The position numbers were made by a program, and so were the translations under genes. Below are positions 22,615 through 30,794 of a DNA stretch of 64,000 nt, piece after piece. The notes below the pieces were generated by a model that saw only the letters and a list, made by a program, of their open reading frames with translations, had not been told where the DNA came from and ran no database searches. This stretch comes from Nonomuraea maritima. Lineage in GTDB: Bacteria; Actinomycetota; Actinomycetes; Streptosporangiales; Streptosporangiaceae. Position 1 is the stretch's first letter. Every line of letters begins with the position of its first letter. Where the stretch lies: positions 62,001 to 126,000 of the forward strand of contig NZ_FNFB01000018.1 in NCBI RefSeq assembly GCF_900100395.1, in the 5' to 3' direction.

Positions 22615-24162
22615 GTGTCTGAGTTCGACACAGTGCTCGTGGTCGACTTTGGCGCTCAGTACGCGCAACTCATCGCCCGGCGCGTCCGTGAGTGCCATGT
22701 CTACTCCGAGATAGTGCCCTCGTCGATGCCGGTCGAAGAGATGATGGCGAAGAACCCCAAGGCGATCATCCTGTCCGGCGGCCCGTCGTCCGTCTACGCC
22801 GAGGGCGCCCCGCCGGTGCCCCACGGGCTGTTCGACACGGGCGTGCCCACGTTCGGCATCTGCTACGGCTTCCAGGCCATGGCGCTGGCGCTGGGCGGCG
22901 AGGTCGCCCGCACGGGCGTGGCCGAGTACGGCGGCACCCCGCTGGAGGTGCTCGACCAGGGCGTCATCTTCACCGGCCTGCCCGCCAGCCAGACGGTCTG
23001 GATGTCCCACGGCGACAGCGTCGCCGCGGCCCCCGAGGGCTTCGCGGTCACGGCGTCCACCCGCGAGACGCCGGTCGCCGCGTTCGAGAGCCCCGAGCGC
23101 GGCCTGTACGGCGTGCAGTTCCACCCCGAGGTGCTCCACACCGAGCACGGCCAGGCGGTGCTCAAGCGCTTCCTCGAGGTCGCCGGTTGCCGTCCGTCGT
23201 GGACGATGCTCAACATCGTCGAAGACTCCATCGAGGCCGTGCGCCGCCAGGTGGGCGACGGGCGGGCCATCTGCGCCCTGTCCGGCGGCGTCGACTCGGC
23301 GGTCGCCGCGGCGATCGTCCAGCGGGCCATCGGCGACCGGCTGACGTGCGTCTTCGTCGACCACGGCCTGCTGCGCAAGGGCGAGGCCGAGCAGGTCGAG
23401 CGCGACTTCGTGGCCGCCACCGGGGTCAAGCTGCGCGTGGTCGACGCCGAGGAGCGCTTCCTGAAGGCCCTGTCGGGCGTCTCCGACCCGGAGGAGAAGC
23501 GCAAGATCATCGGCCGCGAGTTCATCCGCGTCTTCGAGGACGAGCAGCGCGCCATCATGGCCGACGGCCCGGTGCAGTTCCTCGTCCAGGGCACCCTCTA
23601 CCCCGACGTGGTCGAGTCGGGCGGCGGCACCGGCACGGCCAACATCAAGTCGCACCACAACGTCGGCGGCCTGCCCGACGACATCGAGTTCACGCTGGTC
23701 GAGCCGCTGCGCGCGCTGTTCAAGGACGAGGTCCGCCGCGCCGGCGAAGAGCTCGGCCTGCCGCCCGCGATGGTCTGGCGCCAGCCGTTCCCCGGCCCCG
23801 GCCTGGCCATCCGCATCGTCGGCGAGGTCACCGCCGACCGCCTGGCGATCCTGCGCGAGGCCGACGCGATCGCCCGCGAAGAGCTGACCCGCGCCGGTCT
23901 CGACCGGCAGATCTGGCAGTGCCCGGTGGTCCTGCTCGCCGACGTCCGCTCGGTCGGCGTGCAGGGTGACGGCCGCACGTACGGTCACCCGATCGTGCTG
24001 CGCCCGGTGACCTCAGAAGACGCGATGACGGCCGACTGGGCGCGGGTGCCGTACGACGTGCTGTCGCAGATCTCCACCCGCATCACCAACGAGGTGCGCG
24101 ACGTCAACCGCGTCGTCGTCGACGTGACCAGCAAGCCCCCGGGCACCATCGAGTGGGAGTGA
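22615..24162 (+). CDS. guaA: GMP synthase (glutamine-hydrolysing)
   Basis: A 515-residue enzyme that aminates XMP to GMP, the step after GuaB. The N-terminal class I glutamine amidotransferase has GGPSSVYAEGAPP, nucleophile Cys in FGICYGFQAM (about residue 84), MSHGDSV and the catalytic His-Glu in VQFHPEVLH. The ATP pyrophosphatase P-loop is ALSGGVDSAVAAAI near residue 222, followed by VFVDHGLLRKGEAEQV. The dimerisation domain ends in the conserved PGTIEWE. The start is GTG 22615, with GGGAGG upstream. It completes the gua pathway in this window about 15 kb downstream of guaB3. Confidence 0.98.
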   Translation: MSEFDTVLVVDFGAQYAQLIARRVRECHVYSEIVPSSMPVEEMMAKNPKAIILSGGPSSVYAEGAPPVPHGLFDTGVPTFGICYGFQAMALALGGEVARTGVAEYGGTPLEVLDQGVIFTGLPASQTVWMSHGDSVAAAPEGFAVTASTRETPVAAFESPERGLYGVQFHPEVLHTEHGQAVLKRFLEVAGCRPSWTMLNIVEDSIEAVRRQVGDGRAICALSGGVDSAVAAAIVQRAIGDRLTCVFVDHGLLRKGEAEQVERDFVAATGVKLRVVDAEERFLKALSGVSDPEEKRKIIGREFIRVFEDEQRAIMADGPVQFLVQGTLYPDVVESGGGTGTANIKSHHNVGGLPDDIEFTLVEPLRALFKDEVRRAGEELGLPPAMVWRQPFPGPGLAIRIVGEVTADRLAILREADAIAREELTRAGLDRQIWQCPVVLLADVRSVGVQGDGRTYGHPIVLRPVTSEDAMTADWARVPYDVLSQISTRITNEVRDVNRVVVDVTSKPPGTIEWE

Positions 24163-24325
24163 TCTCGGCCATACCCCTTCCGTGATCGCGCCCGTCCACG
24201 CATGGAGGTTGCGAAGCGGGGAAGAGAGGCTGTCCCCCGTCGCCGGCGCACACCGCGTACGGTGAGAAATCGGAAGGATGGTCAGGTGCTCGGCGTGCAC
24301 GGTCCTGAAGGGCGGCGGGTCCCGC

Positions 24326-25504
24326 ATGGCCCACGGATGTGAGGACGGCGGGCGGCCACTGGTGCTGCTCGTGGAGGACGACCCCCAGGACGCGCTGATC
24401 GTCGAGGAATTACTGGCCGACAGCGGCTTCTCCGTACGGCTGGAGTGGGTGCGGTCGGTCGACGCGGCGAGGCGCGCGTTGCCGCGCCTGCGCCCCCAGT
24501 GCGTCCTGCTCGACCTCGGGCTGCCCGACGCGCACGGGTTCTCGGCGCTGTCGGCGGTGCTGGAGGCGGCCGGTGACGCGGCCGTGGTGGTGCTCACCGG
24601 CCTGGCCGAGGAGCGCGCGGGGCTCGCGGCGGTGACCGCCGGAGCCCAGGACTACCTGGTCAAGGGCCGGGTCGAGCCCGAGTGGCTGGGCCGTACGCTG
24701 CGCTACGCCATGCAGCGCAAGCAGGCCGAGCAGGCGGTCGTGGCGCTGCACGCCGCGCGGATGCGGGCCGAGGAGAACGCCCGCCTCGAACGTGGCCTGC
24801 TGCCGACGCCGCTGCTGCAGTCGATGCCGATCGAGGTCGCCACCCGCTACCGCGCGAGCAGGGGCTCCGCCACGCTGGGCGGCGACTTCTTCGACGTCGT
24901 CGAGTCCGACGACAAGTGCGTGCACGTGGTGATCGGCGACGTGTGCGGCCACGGCCCCGACGAGGCGGCGCTCGGCGTCTGCCTGCGCATCGCCTGGCGG
25001 GCGCTGGTGCTCAGCGGCGTGACCGGGGCCGCCCTGCTGCGCCGCCTCGAACGCATTCACGAGGCGGAGCGGCCGGGAGCCGAGATCTTCGTGACGATGA
25101 CCACGCTGCTGCTGGAGCCCGACCAGCGTACGGTGAGGCTGTGGCGGGCGGGGCATCCCGGCCTGCTGCTGCACGACGGCGATCAGGTCACCCTCGCCGA
25201 GTTCGGGCCGAGCCTCGCGCTCGGGCTGCCCGTCGAGGCCGACTGGCCTCAGGAGGTGCTGGAGCTGCCGGAAGGCGCCGGCCTCACGCTCTACACCGAC
25301 GGGCTCTTCGAACGCCGGTTGCCCGGCGGCCGGTCGCGATGGCTGGGCGAGGACGGCCTGGCCGACCTGGCCCGCCGCCATGCTCATCTCGACGCCGAGG
25401 GGTTCCTCGACGCGCTGCTCGCCGACGTCGAGGCGGTCACCGCGCCCGAGGCCGCCGCCGACGACCTCGCCGTGGTCCACCTGCGCTGGAAGGGACGGTC
25501 GTGA
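24326..25504 (+). CDS. Receiver-domain PP2C (SpoIIE-type) phosphatase
   Basis: A 392-residue fused response regulator/phosphatase. The receiver spans about residues 10-125 (LVLLVEDDPQDALIVEELL, phospho-acceptor Asp in CVLLDLGLPDAHG, conserved Lys in DYLVKGR). A short coiled linker rich in Ala/Glu/Arg leads to the SpoIIE PP2C domain, with metal motifs GGDFFDVVE, IGDVCGHGPDEAAL, LWRAGHPGLLL, LYTDGLFERR and ADDLAVVHL. Such proteins usually dephosphorylate an anti-sigma antagonist. The start is uncertain: ATG 24326 begins just before the receiver, while an in-frame ATG at 24278 would add 16 residues but has its Shine-Dalgarno too close. The next gene starts within its stop codon. Confidence 0.9.
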   Translation: MAHGCEDGGRPLVLLVEDDPQDALIVEELLADSGFSVRLEWVRSVDAARRALPRLRPQCVLLDLGLPDAHGFSALSAVLEAAGDAAVVVLTGLAEERAGLAAVTAGAQDYLVKGRVEPEWLGRTLRYAMQRKQAEQAVVALHAARMRAEENARLERGLLPTPLLQSMPIEVATRYRASRGSATLGGDFFDVVESDDKCVHVVIGDVCGHGPDEAALGVCLRIAWRALVLSGVTGAALLRRLERIHEAERPGAEIFVTMTTLLLEPDQRTVRLWRAGHPGLLLHDGDQVTLAEFGPSLALGLPVEADWPQEVLELPEGAGLTLYTDGLFERRLPGGRSRWLGEDGLADLARRHAHLDAEGFLDALLADVEAVTAPEAAADDLAVVHLRWKGRS

Positions 25505-27099
25505 ACGAAGTGGGCTCCTGGCGGCGGCTGACCGTGCACGGGTGGTTCGTCGTCGTCTTCGCCGCCATCATGATCCTCGTCGTGGTGTGCGCGGGGGTCG
25601 GCGCCGTCACCCTCGACCGGACGAACCAGCTCACCGACGAGCTCACCATGCGGGTCTCGCCGGCCGGCATCGCGGCGGGCCAGCTGCAGAAGGCCCTGGT
25701 CGACCAGGAGACCGGGGTGCGCGGCTACCTGCTGACCGGTACCCCTGAGTTCCTCCAGCCGTACGCCGACGGCCTGGCCGCCGAGCAGCGCAGCGACGCG
25801 CGGCTGACCGCCCTCGTGTCCGGCAACCCCGAGCTGCTCGCCGACCTGGCCGCCATCAGGGAGCGGGCGCAGGCCTGGCGCAGGGACTACGCCGAGCCCC
25901 TGACCGAGCGGCGCCGGACAGACGGCTCCGTCCCCCCCGGGCAGGTCGAGGCGGGCAAGCGGGCCTTCGACGGCATCAGGGCGCTCCTGCAGCGGCAGCA
26001 GCAGCGGCTGTCGGAGCAGCGCGCGCAGGTCCAGGAGCAGCTGGAGGGGGCCGAGCGCACCCGTAACGGCGCGTTCATCGCCATGATCGTGATCTTCCCG
26101 CTGGCCGCGCTGTCGATGACGGTGCTGCTGCGGCGCGCGGTCGGGCGGCCGCTCGACGAGCTGCGCAGGGCCTCCCGCCGCATCTCCGCGGGCGACTTCG
26201 CCTACGCCATCCCCGAACGCGGCCCCGCCGACCTGCGCGAGGTGGCGCGCGACGTCGAGCAGATGCGCGTCAGGATCGTCGATGCGCTGGACGACTCGCG
26301 CCGCCAGCAGCTCCAGCTGCGCCGGCAGGCCGACGACCTCGACGCCCAGGCGGTGGAGTTGCGCCGCTCGAACGCCGAGCTGGAGCAGTTCGCGTACGTC
26401 GCCTCGCACGACCTGCAGGAGCCGCTGCGTAAGATCGCCACATTCTGCCAGCTGCTCGAGAAGCGGTACGGCTCGTCCCTGGACGAACGCGGCACCCAGT
26501 ACATCCGGTTCGCGGTCGACGGCGCGACCCGCATGCAGGTGCTGATCAACGACCTGCTGAGCTTCTCGCGGGTGGGCCGCCTGCACGGCGACCGCCGTCC
26601 CGTCGACCTGGGCCGCACCCTCGACAAGGTGATCGACGACCTGTCGGCCGCGGTCGAGGAGTCGGGCGCCACGATCGAGCGCCCCGACGAGCTGCCGGAG
26701 GTGATGGGCGACCCCACCATGCTGGGCCTGCTGTGGCAGAACCTCGTCAGCAACGCCATCAAGTTCCGCGATCAGGAACGCCCGCCGGTGATCCGCGTCG
26801 GCTGCGAGCCCGCCGACGACGGCTGGCTGTTCTCGGTCGAGGACAACGGCATCGGCATCGAGGCCGAGTTCGCCGACAAGATCTTTGTGATCTTCCAGCG
26901 GTTGCACAGCCGTGAGGCCTACAGCGGAACGGGTATCGGCTTGGCGATGTGCAAGAAAATCGTCGAGAATCACGACGGCAGAATCTGGCTCGACTCCGCC
27001 CGCACCGGCGGCGCGCGCCTGTGCTTCACGCTGCCGGCCGGCACTCACCGGTCCCGGCCCGAGCCTGCGGGCACCGACCACGAAGGAACCGACCCATGA
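25501..27099 (+). CDS. CHASE3-HAMP sensor histidine kinase (phytochrome-like kinase core)
   Basis: A 532-residue membrane kinase. TM1 lies near residues 12-35, the extracytoplasmic CHASE3 domain follows (QLQKALVDQETGVRGYLLTGTPEFLQPY near 60-88), TM2 is near 195-212, and HAMP is near 213-265 (RPLDELRRASRRISAGDF). A coiled coil precedes the H-box FAYVASHDLQEPLRKIATF (phospho-His near residue 303). N-box LWQNLVSNAIKFRD and G-box VEDNGIGI complete the HATPase. The GTG start at 25501 overlaps the preceding phosphatase stop by four bases and its own stop overlaps the next ATG, so the three genes form a coupled signalling unit. Confidence 0.93.
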   Translation: MNEVGSWRRLTVHGWFVVVFAAIMILVVVCAGVGAVTLDRTNQLTDELTMRVSPAGIAAGQLQKALVDQETGVRGYLLTGTPEFLQPYADGLAAEQRSDARLTALVSGNPELLADLAAIRERAQAWRRDYAEPLTERRRTDGSVPPGQVEAGKRAFDGIRALLQRQQQRLSEQRAQVQEQLEGAERTRNGAFIAMIVIFPLAALSMTVLLRRAVGRPLDELRRASRRISAGDFAYAIPERGPADLREVARDVEQMRVRIVDALDDSRRQQLQLRRQADDLDAQAVELRRSNAELEQFAYVASHDLQEPLRKIATFCQLLEKRYGSSLDERGTQYIRFAVDGATRMQVLINDLLSFSRVGRLHGDRRPVDLGRTLDKVIDDLSAAVEESGATIERPDELPEVMGDPTMLGLLWQNLVSNAIKFRDQERPPVIRVGCEPADDGWLFSVEDNGIGIEAEFADKIFVIFQRLHSREAYSGTGIGLAMCKKIVENHDGRIWLDSARTGGARLCFTLPAGTHRSRPEPAGTDHEGTDP

Positions 27100-27566
27100 C
27101 GACCGGGCATCCCATCGAAGTGCTTCTCGTCGAGGACGATCCCGGTGACGAGCTCATCACGCGCGAGGCGTTCGAGGACAACAAGATCCGCAACAACCTC
27201 CACGTGGTGCGTGACGGCCTCGAGGCGCTCGACTTCCTCTACCAGCGCGGCGTCCACGCCGGCGCGCCGCGTCCCGACCTCATCCTGCTCGACCTCAACC
27301 TGCCCAAGTACGACGGCCGCCAGGTGCTGGAGCAGATCAAGGGCGATCCCGAGCTGCGCGCGATCCCCGTCGTCGTCCTCACGACGTCCTCCGCCGAGGA
27401 GGACATTTTGCGCAGCTACAAGCTGTACGCCAACGCTTACGTGACCAAGCCCGTCGACCTCGACCGGTTCATGACGGTCATCCGGCAGATCGACGAGTTC
27501 TTCGTCACGGTGGTGCGCCTGCCGGGTCGCGTCTCCGCGGCCGGTGGTGACGAGCCCACCGCCTAG
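27096..27566 (+). CDS. Single-domain response regulator, Rcp1-like
   Basis: A 156-residue receiver with no output domain. VLLVEDDPGDELITREAF holds the acidic pocket, the phospho-acceptor Asp is in LILLDLNLPKYDG (about residue 66), and the switch residues are VLTTSSAEEDI and YVTKPVDL. The family is typified by cyanobacterial Rcp1, partner of phytochrome kinases, which fits the kinase encoded just upstream. It overlaps the kinase by four bases (ATGA). Its 3' end overlaps by four bases the end of the convergent membrane-protein gene. Output is probably by protein-protein interaction or phosphorelay to the receiver of the phosphatase. Confidence 0.92.
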   Translation: MTTGHPIEVLLVEDDPGDELITREAFEDNKIRNNLHVVRDGLEALDFLYQRGVHAGAPRPDLILLDLNLPKYDGRQVLEQIKGDPELRAIPVVVLTTSSAEEDILRSYKLYANAYVTKPVDLDRFMTVIRQIDEFFVTVVRLPGRVSAAGGDEPTA

Positions 27567-29131
27567 CCGTCCTGGTCGATCCGCGGGTGCGGCAGCGCCG
27601 GGATCGGCTGTGTGATCTCCTCCAGCGGTTGGGTCGGTTCGTCCTCCGGATCCGCGACACCCGGCACCGGCTCGGGCAGGGGGTCCGTGGGGTCGTCCTC
27701 GCGTTCCGCCGGCGGTGTGGCCGCGGGCCGCAGCCGCCGCCACAGCGCGCGTACGCCCTGCGCGAGCAGCGAGCCGGCACTGCCCAGCAGCAGCGGCACC
27801 ATCAGCATCCCGATGACGATCGGCGCGGCCATGTACCGGAAGTCCTGCGCCGAGATGTTGACCAGCACGGCCACCTGCTGACCCGCCACCACCGCCGCCA
27901 CCGCGAGCACGACGCGGTCGCGCAGCGCCCACGCCGCGAGCGCCGCGGCCGCGTAGCACAGGTACGCCCACGACGCCCCCCGCCACAGCATCCAGTCGTA
28001 GCGGGGCTCCAGGGTCGCGGTCAGCCACCTGTCGGCCGCTCGGTGCAGCTCCGCGTTCAGCGGCCGGAGCGAGAACACCTCCCTGCCGGGGAAGTCGGCC
28101 ACCTTGCCCGGCCCGACGTACGCGTCGGCGTCCGGCTGCAGCGAGAACCGGTAGGTCACGCCGCTCTGCTCGGGACGCCACGCGATCGCGCCCCGGCACC
28201 ACCGGGCCGCCACGACGGTCGCCGGGTCGGTCACCAGCAGCCGCCGCCACAGGGCCAGCAGCTCGGAGGCGCGCATGTCGGCCTGCGTCCAGCTGAAGCC
28301 GTTGCGCCAGATGAGCGGGCTGACGGTGTGGCACGTGCCGCTGTCGCGCCAGTGGGCGAGCGGCGCCACCGACTCCAGCAGGGCGAGGTCGGGGCCGGTG
28401 AACAGCTCGGGCCGCTCCCGGTAGGCGACCGCGATGTCGCCGTACGCGGTGTGGTAGACGTACGTGTTCGACGCGGGCGCGATGCCGAGGCGCGGGAAGA
28501 GCATGGTGTTGAGGGCGAGCGGGAGCGCGGCGGCGATCCCGCCGACGACCAGCAGCCGCACCCGAGCCGTACGGACGACCACCGCGAGCGCCGCCACGGC
28601 GAGCCCCGTCACGAGGAACCCGTTGGCGCGGAACAGCCCGAGCGCCGCGAACAGCGCCCCGAGCGCGAGCAGCGCCGGCACGGTCACGGCGCGGCGGGCC
28701 GCCACGCGGGCGCACACTCCCGCCACCGCGACCGCGCAGATCGTGAACGGCACGTCCTTCCACAGCGTCACCGTGAACGCGCCGACGGGCGGAGCCAGCG
28801 GCATCAGCAGGGCCACCACGGTGGTCAGCGCGCGCGGCGCGCCCAGCGCCTTCAGCGACTGCGCCAGATACGTCAGCGCGGCCGCCATGGCCGTCGTCTG
28901 CGCGAACGTGACGGCCCCGAGGTCGCCGGTCACGGTGAAGCTCAGCCACATCAGCGCGTCGTAGACCACCGAATGGTCGCTCACCCACGGCCCGGCCATG
29001 GTGTGGCTCAGGTAGAGGACGGAGTCGCGGCTGAACAGGCCGGGGTGGAAGGCCGCCCACCAGACTGCCAGGATCGCCTGGACGACCAGGAAGATCGTGA
29101 GGGCGCCCCTGGGCCTGCTGTCACTCGTCAT
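27563..29131 (-). CDS. Polytopic membrane protein, GT-C glycosyltransferase-like (DUF6020-like)
   Basis: A 522-residue protein with about ten to twelve hydrophobic helices. The first (residues 10-28) is followed by FHPGLFSRDSVLYLSHTMAGPWVSDHSVVYDAL, a luminal loop with acidic residues like those of GT-C transferases. A charged KDVPF pair follows the third helix. The last ~70 residues are a cytoplasmic Pro/Asp/Glu-rich tail (EREDDPTDPLPEPVPG). The family is uncharacterised; by fold it would transfer a sugar from a polyprenyl-phosphate donor outside the membrane. It is monocistronic, with convergent overlap with the Rcp1-like gene. Confidence 0.75.
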   Translation of the reverse strand: MTSDSRPRGALTIFLVVQAILAVWWAAFHPGLFSRDSVLYLSHTMAGPWVSDHSVVYDALMWLSFTVTGDLGAVTFAQTTAMAAALTYLAQSLKALGAPRALTTVVALLMPLAPPVGAFTVTLWKDVPFTICAVAVAGVCARVAARRAVTVPALLALGALFAALGLFRANGFLVTGLAVAALAVVVRTARVRLLVVGGIAAALPLALNTMLFPRLGIAPASNTYVYHTAYGDIAVAYRERPELFTGPDLALLESVAPLAHWRDSGTCHTVSPLIWRNGFSWTQADMRASELLALWRRLLVTDPATVVAARWCRGAIAWRPEQSGVTYRFSLQPDADAYVGPGKVADFPGREVFSLRPLNAELHRAADRWLTATLEPRYDWMLWRGASWAYLCYAAAALAAWALRDRVVLAVAAVVAGQQVAVLVNISAQDFRYMAAPIVIGMLMVPLLLGSAGSLLAQGVRALWRRLRPAATPPAEREDDPTDPLPEPVPGVADPEDEPTQPLEEITQPIPALPHPRIDQDG

Positions 29132-29293
29132 GGTTGCGACCTCGGGCTGCCGGGCGGCGTACTACGTCCTGGCAGGCAGCCTGCCGCATGCCCGTACCGT
29201 CAGCGGCGCAGCCACGCGGCCCCCGTGACGCTCCTTTTTGCCCGTCTTGGGGTCCTGGCTACGGCCCGGCCGGGCCGCGTGGCTCCTGGCGCC

Positions 29294-29989
29294 TCAGCGG
29301 TGGAAGTAGCTCGTGCCGGCCTTCGGGCCCTTGCCGCCCAGCAGCGTGGGGACCGTGACGAGATGGTAGCCCTGCTTCTTGAGCTCCTTGAGGATCTCGG
29401 GCATGACCTTCACCGTCTGCGGCACCACGTCGTGCATGAGGATGGCGCCGTCGCGCTTGGCCAGCCGCATCACCGCGGCCTTGATCTTCTTGGTGTCGCG
29501 CAGGTCCCAGTCGAGGGTGCTGCCCGTCCACATGATCTCCGCCAGCTCCTGACCGTCGGCGATGCTGAGCACGCGCTGGTCGGTGTGCCCGTACGGCGGG
29601 CGGTACATCTTCGGCCGCACGCCCGTGGCCTTCTCGATCGACTCCTGGCCGGCCTTCAGCTCGGTGAGGACCTCGCTGTCGAGCAGCGACAGGAGCCGGG
29701 CGTGGGAGTAGGTGTGGTTGCCGATCGCGTGGCCCTTCGCGAGGATCTGCCGCGCGATCTCGGGATGCTGGTCGACCCGCTTGCCGACCAGGAAGAACGT
29801 CGCCTTGACCTTCGCCTTGGCGAGGGTCTTGAGCAGGGCGTTCGTGTACGGGCCCGGGCCGTCGTCGAACGTGAGGGCCAGGCACTTCACCCGGCTGCAG
29901 TCGACGCTCGCCGTGGCGGCGGTCGTGCTCGCCTGGGCGGGGACAGAGGTCAGGGCCAGCGTGGCCGCGAGAAGGGCATGAATAACCAC
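29294..29989 (-). CDS. Secreted polysaccharide deacetylase (NodB domain, CE4)
   Basis: A 231-residue protein with an N-terminal signal peptide (VIHALLAATLALTSVPAQA, cleavage expected after about residue 20). The CE4 motifs are intact: TFDDGPGPYT (catalytic Asp-Asp near residues 41-42), HTYSHARLL (metal His pair), RPPYGHTDQRV and DWDLRDT, with ILMHDVV near the end. It probably deacetylates peptidoglycan or another wall GlcNAc/GalNAc polymer. The GTG start has no ribosome site; TAGGCT lies six bases upstream, suggesting leaderless expression. Length equals the catalytic domain alone. Confidence 0.92.
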   Translation of the reverse strand: MVIHALLAATLALTSVPAQASTTAATASVDCSRVKCLALTFDDGPGPYTNALLKTLAKAKVKATFFLVGKRVDQHPEIARQILAKGHAIGNHTYSHARLLSLLDSEVLTELKAGQESIEKATGVRPKMYRPPYGHTDQRVLSIADGQELAEIMWTGSTLDWDLRDTKKIKAAVMRLAKRDGAILMHDVVPQTVKVMPEILKELKKQGYHLVTVPTLLGGKGPKAGTSYFHR

Positions 29990-29995
29990 AGGCGA

Positions 29996-30001
29996 AGCCT
30001 A
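29996..30001 (-). promoter_or_regulatory. -10 element for a probable leaderless deacetylase transcript
   Basis: On the minus strand TAGGCT ends six bases before the GTG at 29989, with no ribosome site between. A TTGACG further upstream is only 13 bases away, too close for a normal -35. Confidence 0.35.
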
Positions 30002-30092
30002 ACGGCAAAGCTTTCGTCAAGATCGGGGTGTCCCGTGAAGGCGGTGGTTCTTCGGGAGAGGGCCTTCAGTCAGCGGGGGTCCTGCCCCTCGG

Positions 30093-30791
30093 TCAGTGGG
30101 GGAGGCGGGCTCGCAGGAAGAGGGTGACGCCTTTGAGCGTGGTGGTGGGGAGGTGGCGTTCGGTGCGGATGATCGCCGTCAGGGCGGTGTTGACCAGCGG
30201 CGACGTCCGTCGTAGGTCGCTGCCCCGCGAGCGGCGGCGGTGCAGGGCGACGACCGGGCGCAGGAGCACGTTCCAGCTCCACACCCGCTCCACCTCCAGC
30301 CCCGCCTTCTCCACCACGACGGTCAGCGACTCACGCTCGTAGCGGCGTACATGCCCGACGGCGTCGTCGTGAGCCGACCACAGCGCCATGTCGCACGGCA
30401 CGGCGAGCAGCGCGTGCCCGCCCGGCGAGAGCACGCGGGCGATCTCCGCGGTGACCAGGTCGTCCTCCTCGATGTGCTCCAGCACGTCGAACGCGGTCAC
30501 CAGGTCCACGCTGTCCGCCTCGAACGGCAGCGCCCGCGCGTCGGCGCGCACCGCGTTCAGCCCGCGCTCCCTGGCCACCTCGACCGCGGTCTCGCAGAAG
30601 TCGGTCGCCGCGGCGTCCCAGCCCTCCTCGACCAGCACCCGGGTGTTGCCGCCGCCGGCCGCGCCGAGGTCCAGCGCCCGTCCGGCACGGCCCAGCCGCC
30701 GTAGCTCCCGGCGCAGGACGGCCCGCCGCTCGCGGTACCACCAGTGGGTGCCTTCGAGCGCGGTGAGGCGGCGGATCTCGGAGCCGTCCAT
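30093..30791 (-). CDS. Class I SAM-dependent methyltransferase
   Basis: A 232-residue soluble methyltransferase. It begins with EGTHWWYRERRAVL, a signature of methyltransferases paired with glycosyltransferases. SAM motif I is ALDLGAAGGGNTRVL (residues about 40-54), then VRADARALPF, motif post-I LVTAFDVLEHIEEDD and LSPGGHALLAVP. The gene lies three bases behind a GT2 gene and is therefore probably co-transcribed. The substrate is likely a lipid-linked sugar or the product of that transferase. The C-terminal basic helix may associate with the membrane. Confidence 0.88.
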   Translation of the reverse strand: MDGSEIRRLTALEGTHWWYRERRAVLRRELRRLGRAGRALDLGAAGGGNTRVLVEEGWDAAATDFCETAVEVARERGLNAVRADARALPFEADSVDLVTAFDVLEHIEEDDLVTAEIARVLSPGGHALLAVPCDMALWSAHDDAVGHVRRYERESLTVVVEKAGLEVERVWSWNVLLRPVVALHRRRSRGSDLRRTSPLVNTALTAIIRTERHLPTTTLKGVTLFLRARLPH

Positions 30792-30794
30792 CGA

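Noticed and set aside
24682..27099. An 805-residue histidine kinase start far upstream
   Set aside because: The first ~270 residues are a shadow of the phosphatase gene. GTG 25501 starts a clean TM1-CHASE3 protein and overlaps the phosphatase stop.
29250..29285. GGCCCGGCCGGGCC palindrome downstream of the deacetylase as terminator
   Set aside because: It is a self-complementary GC run with essentially no loop and no T-tract; such runs are frequent by chance at this GC content.
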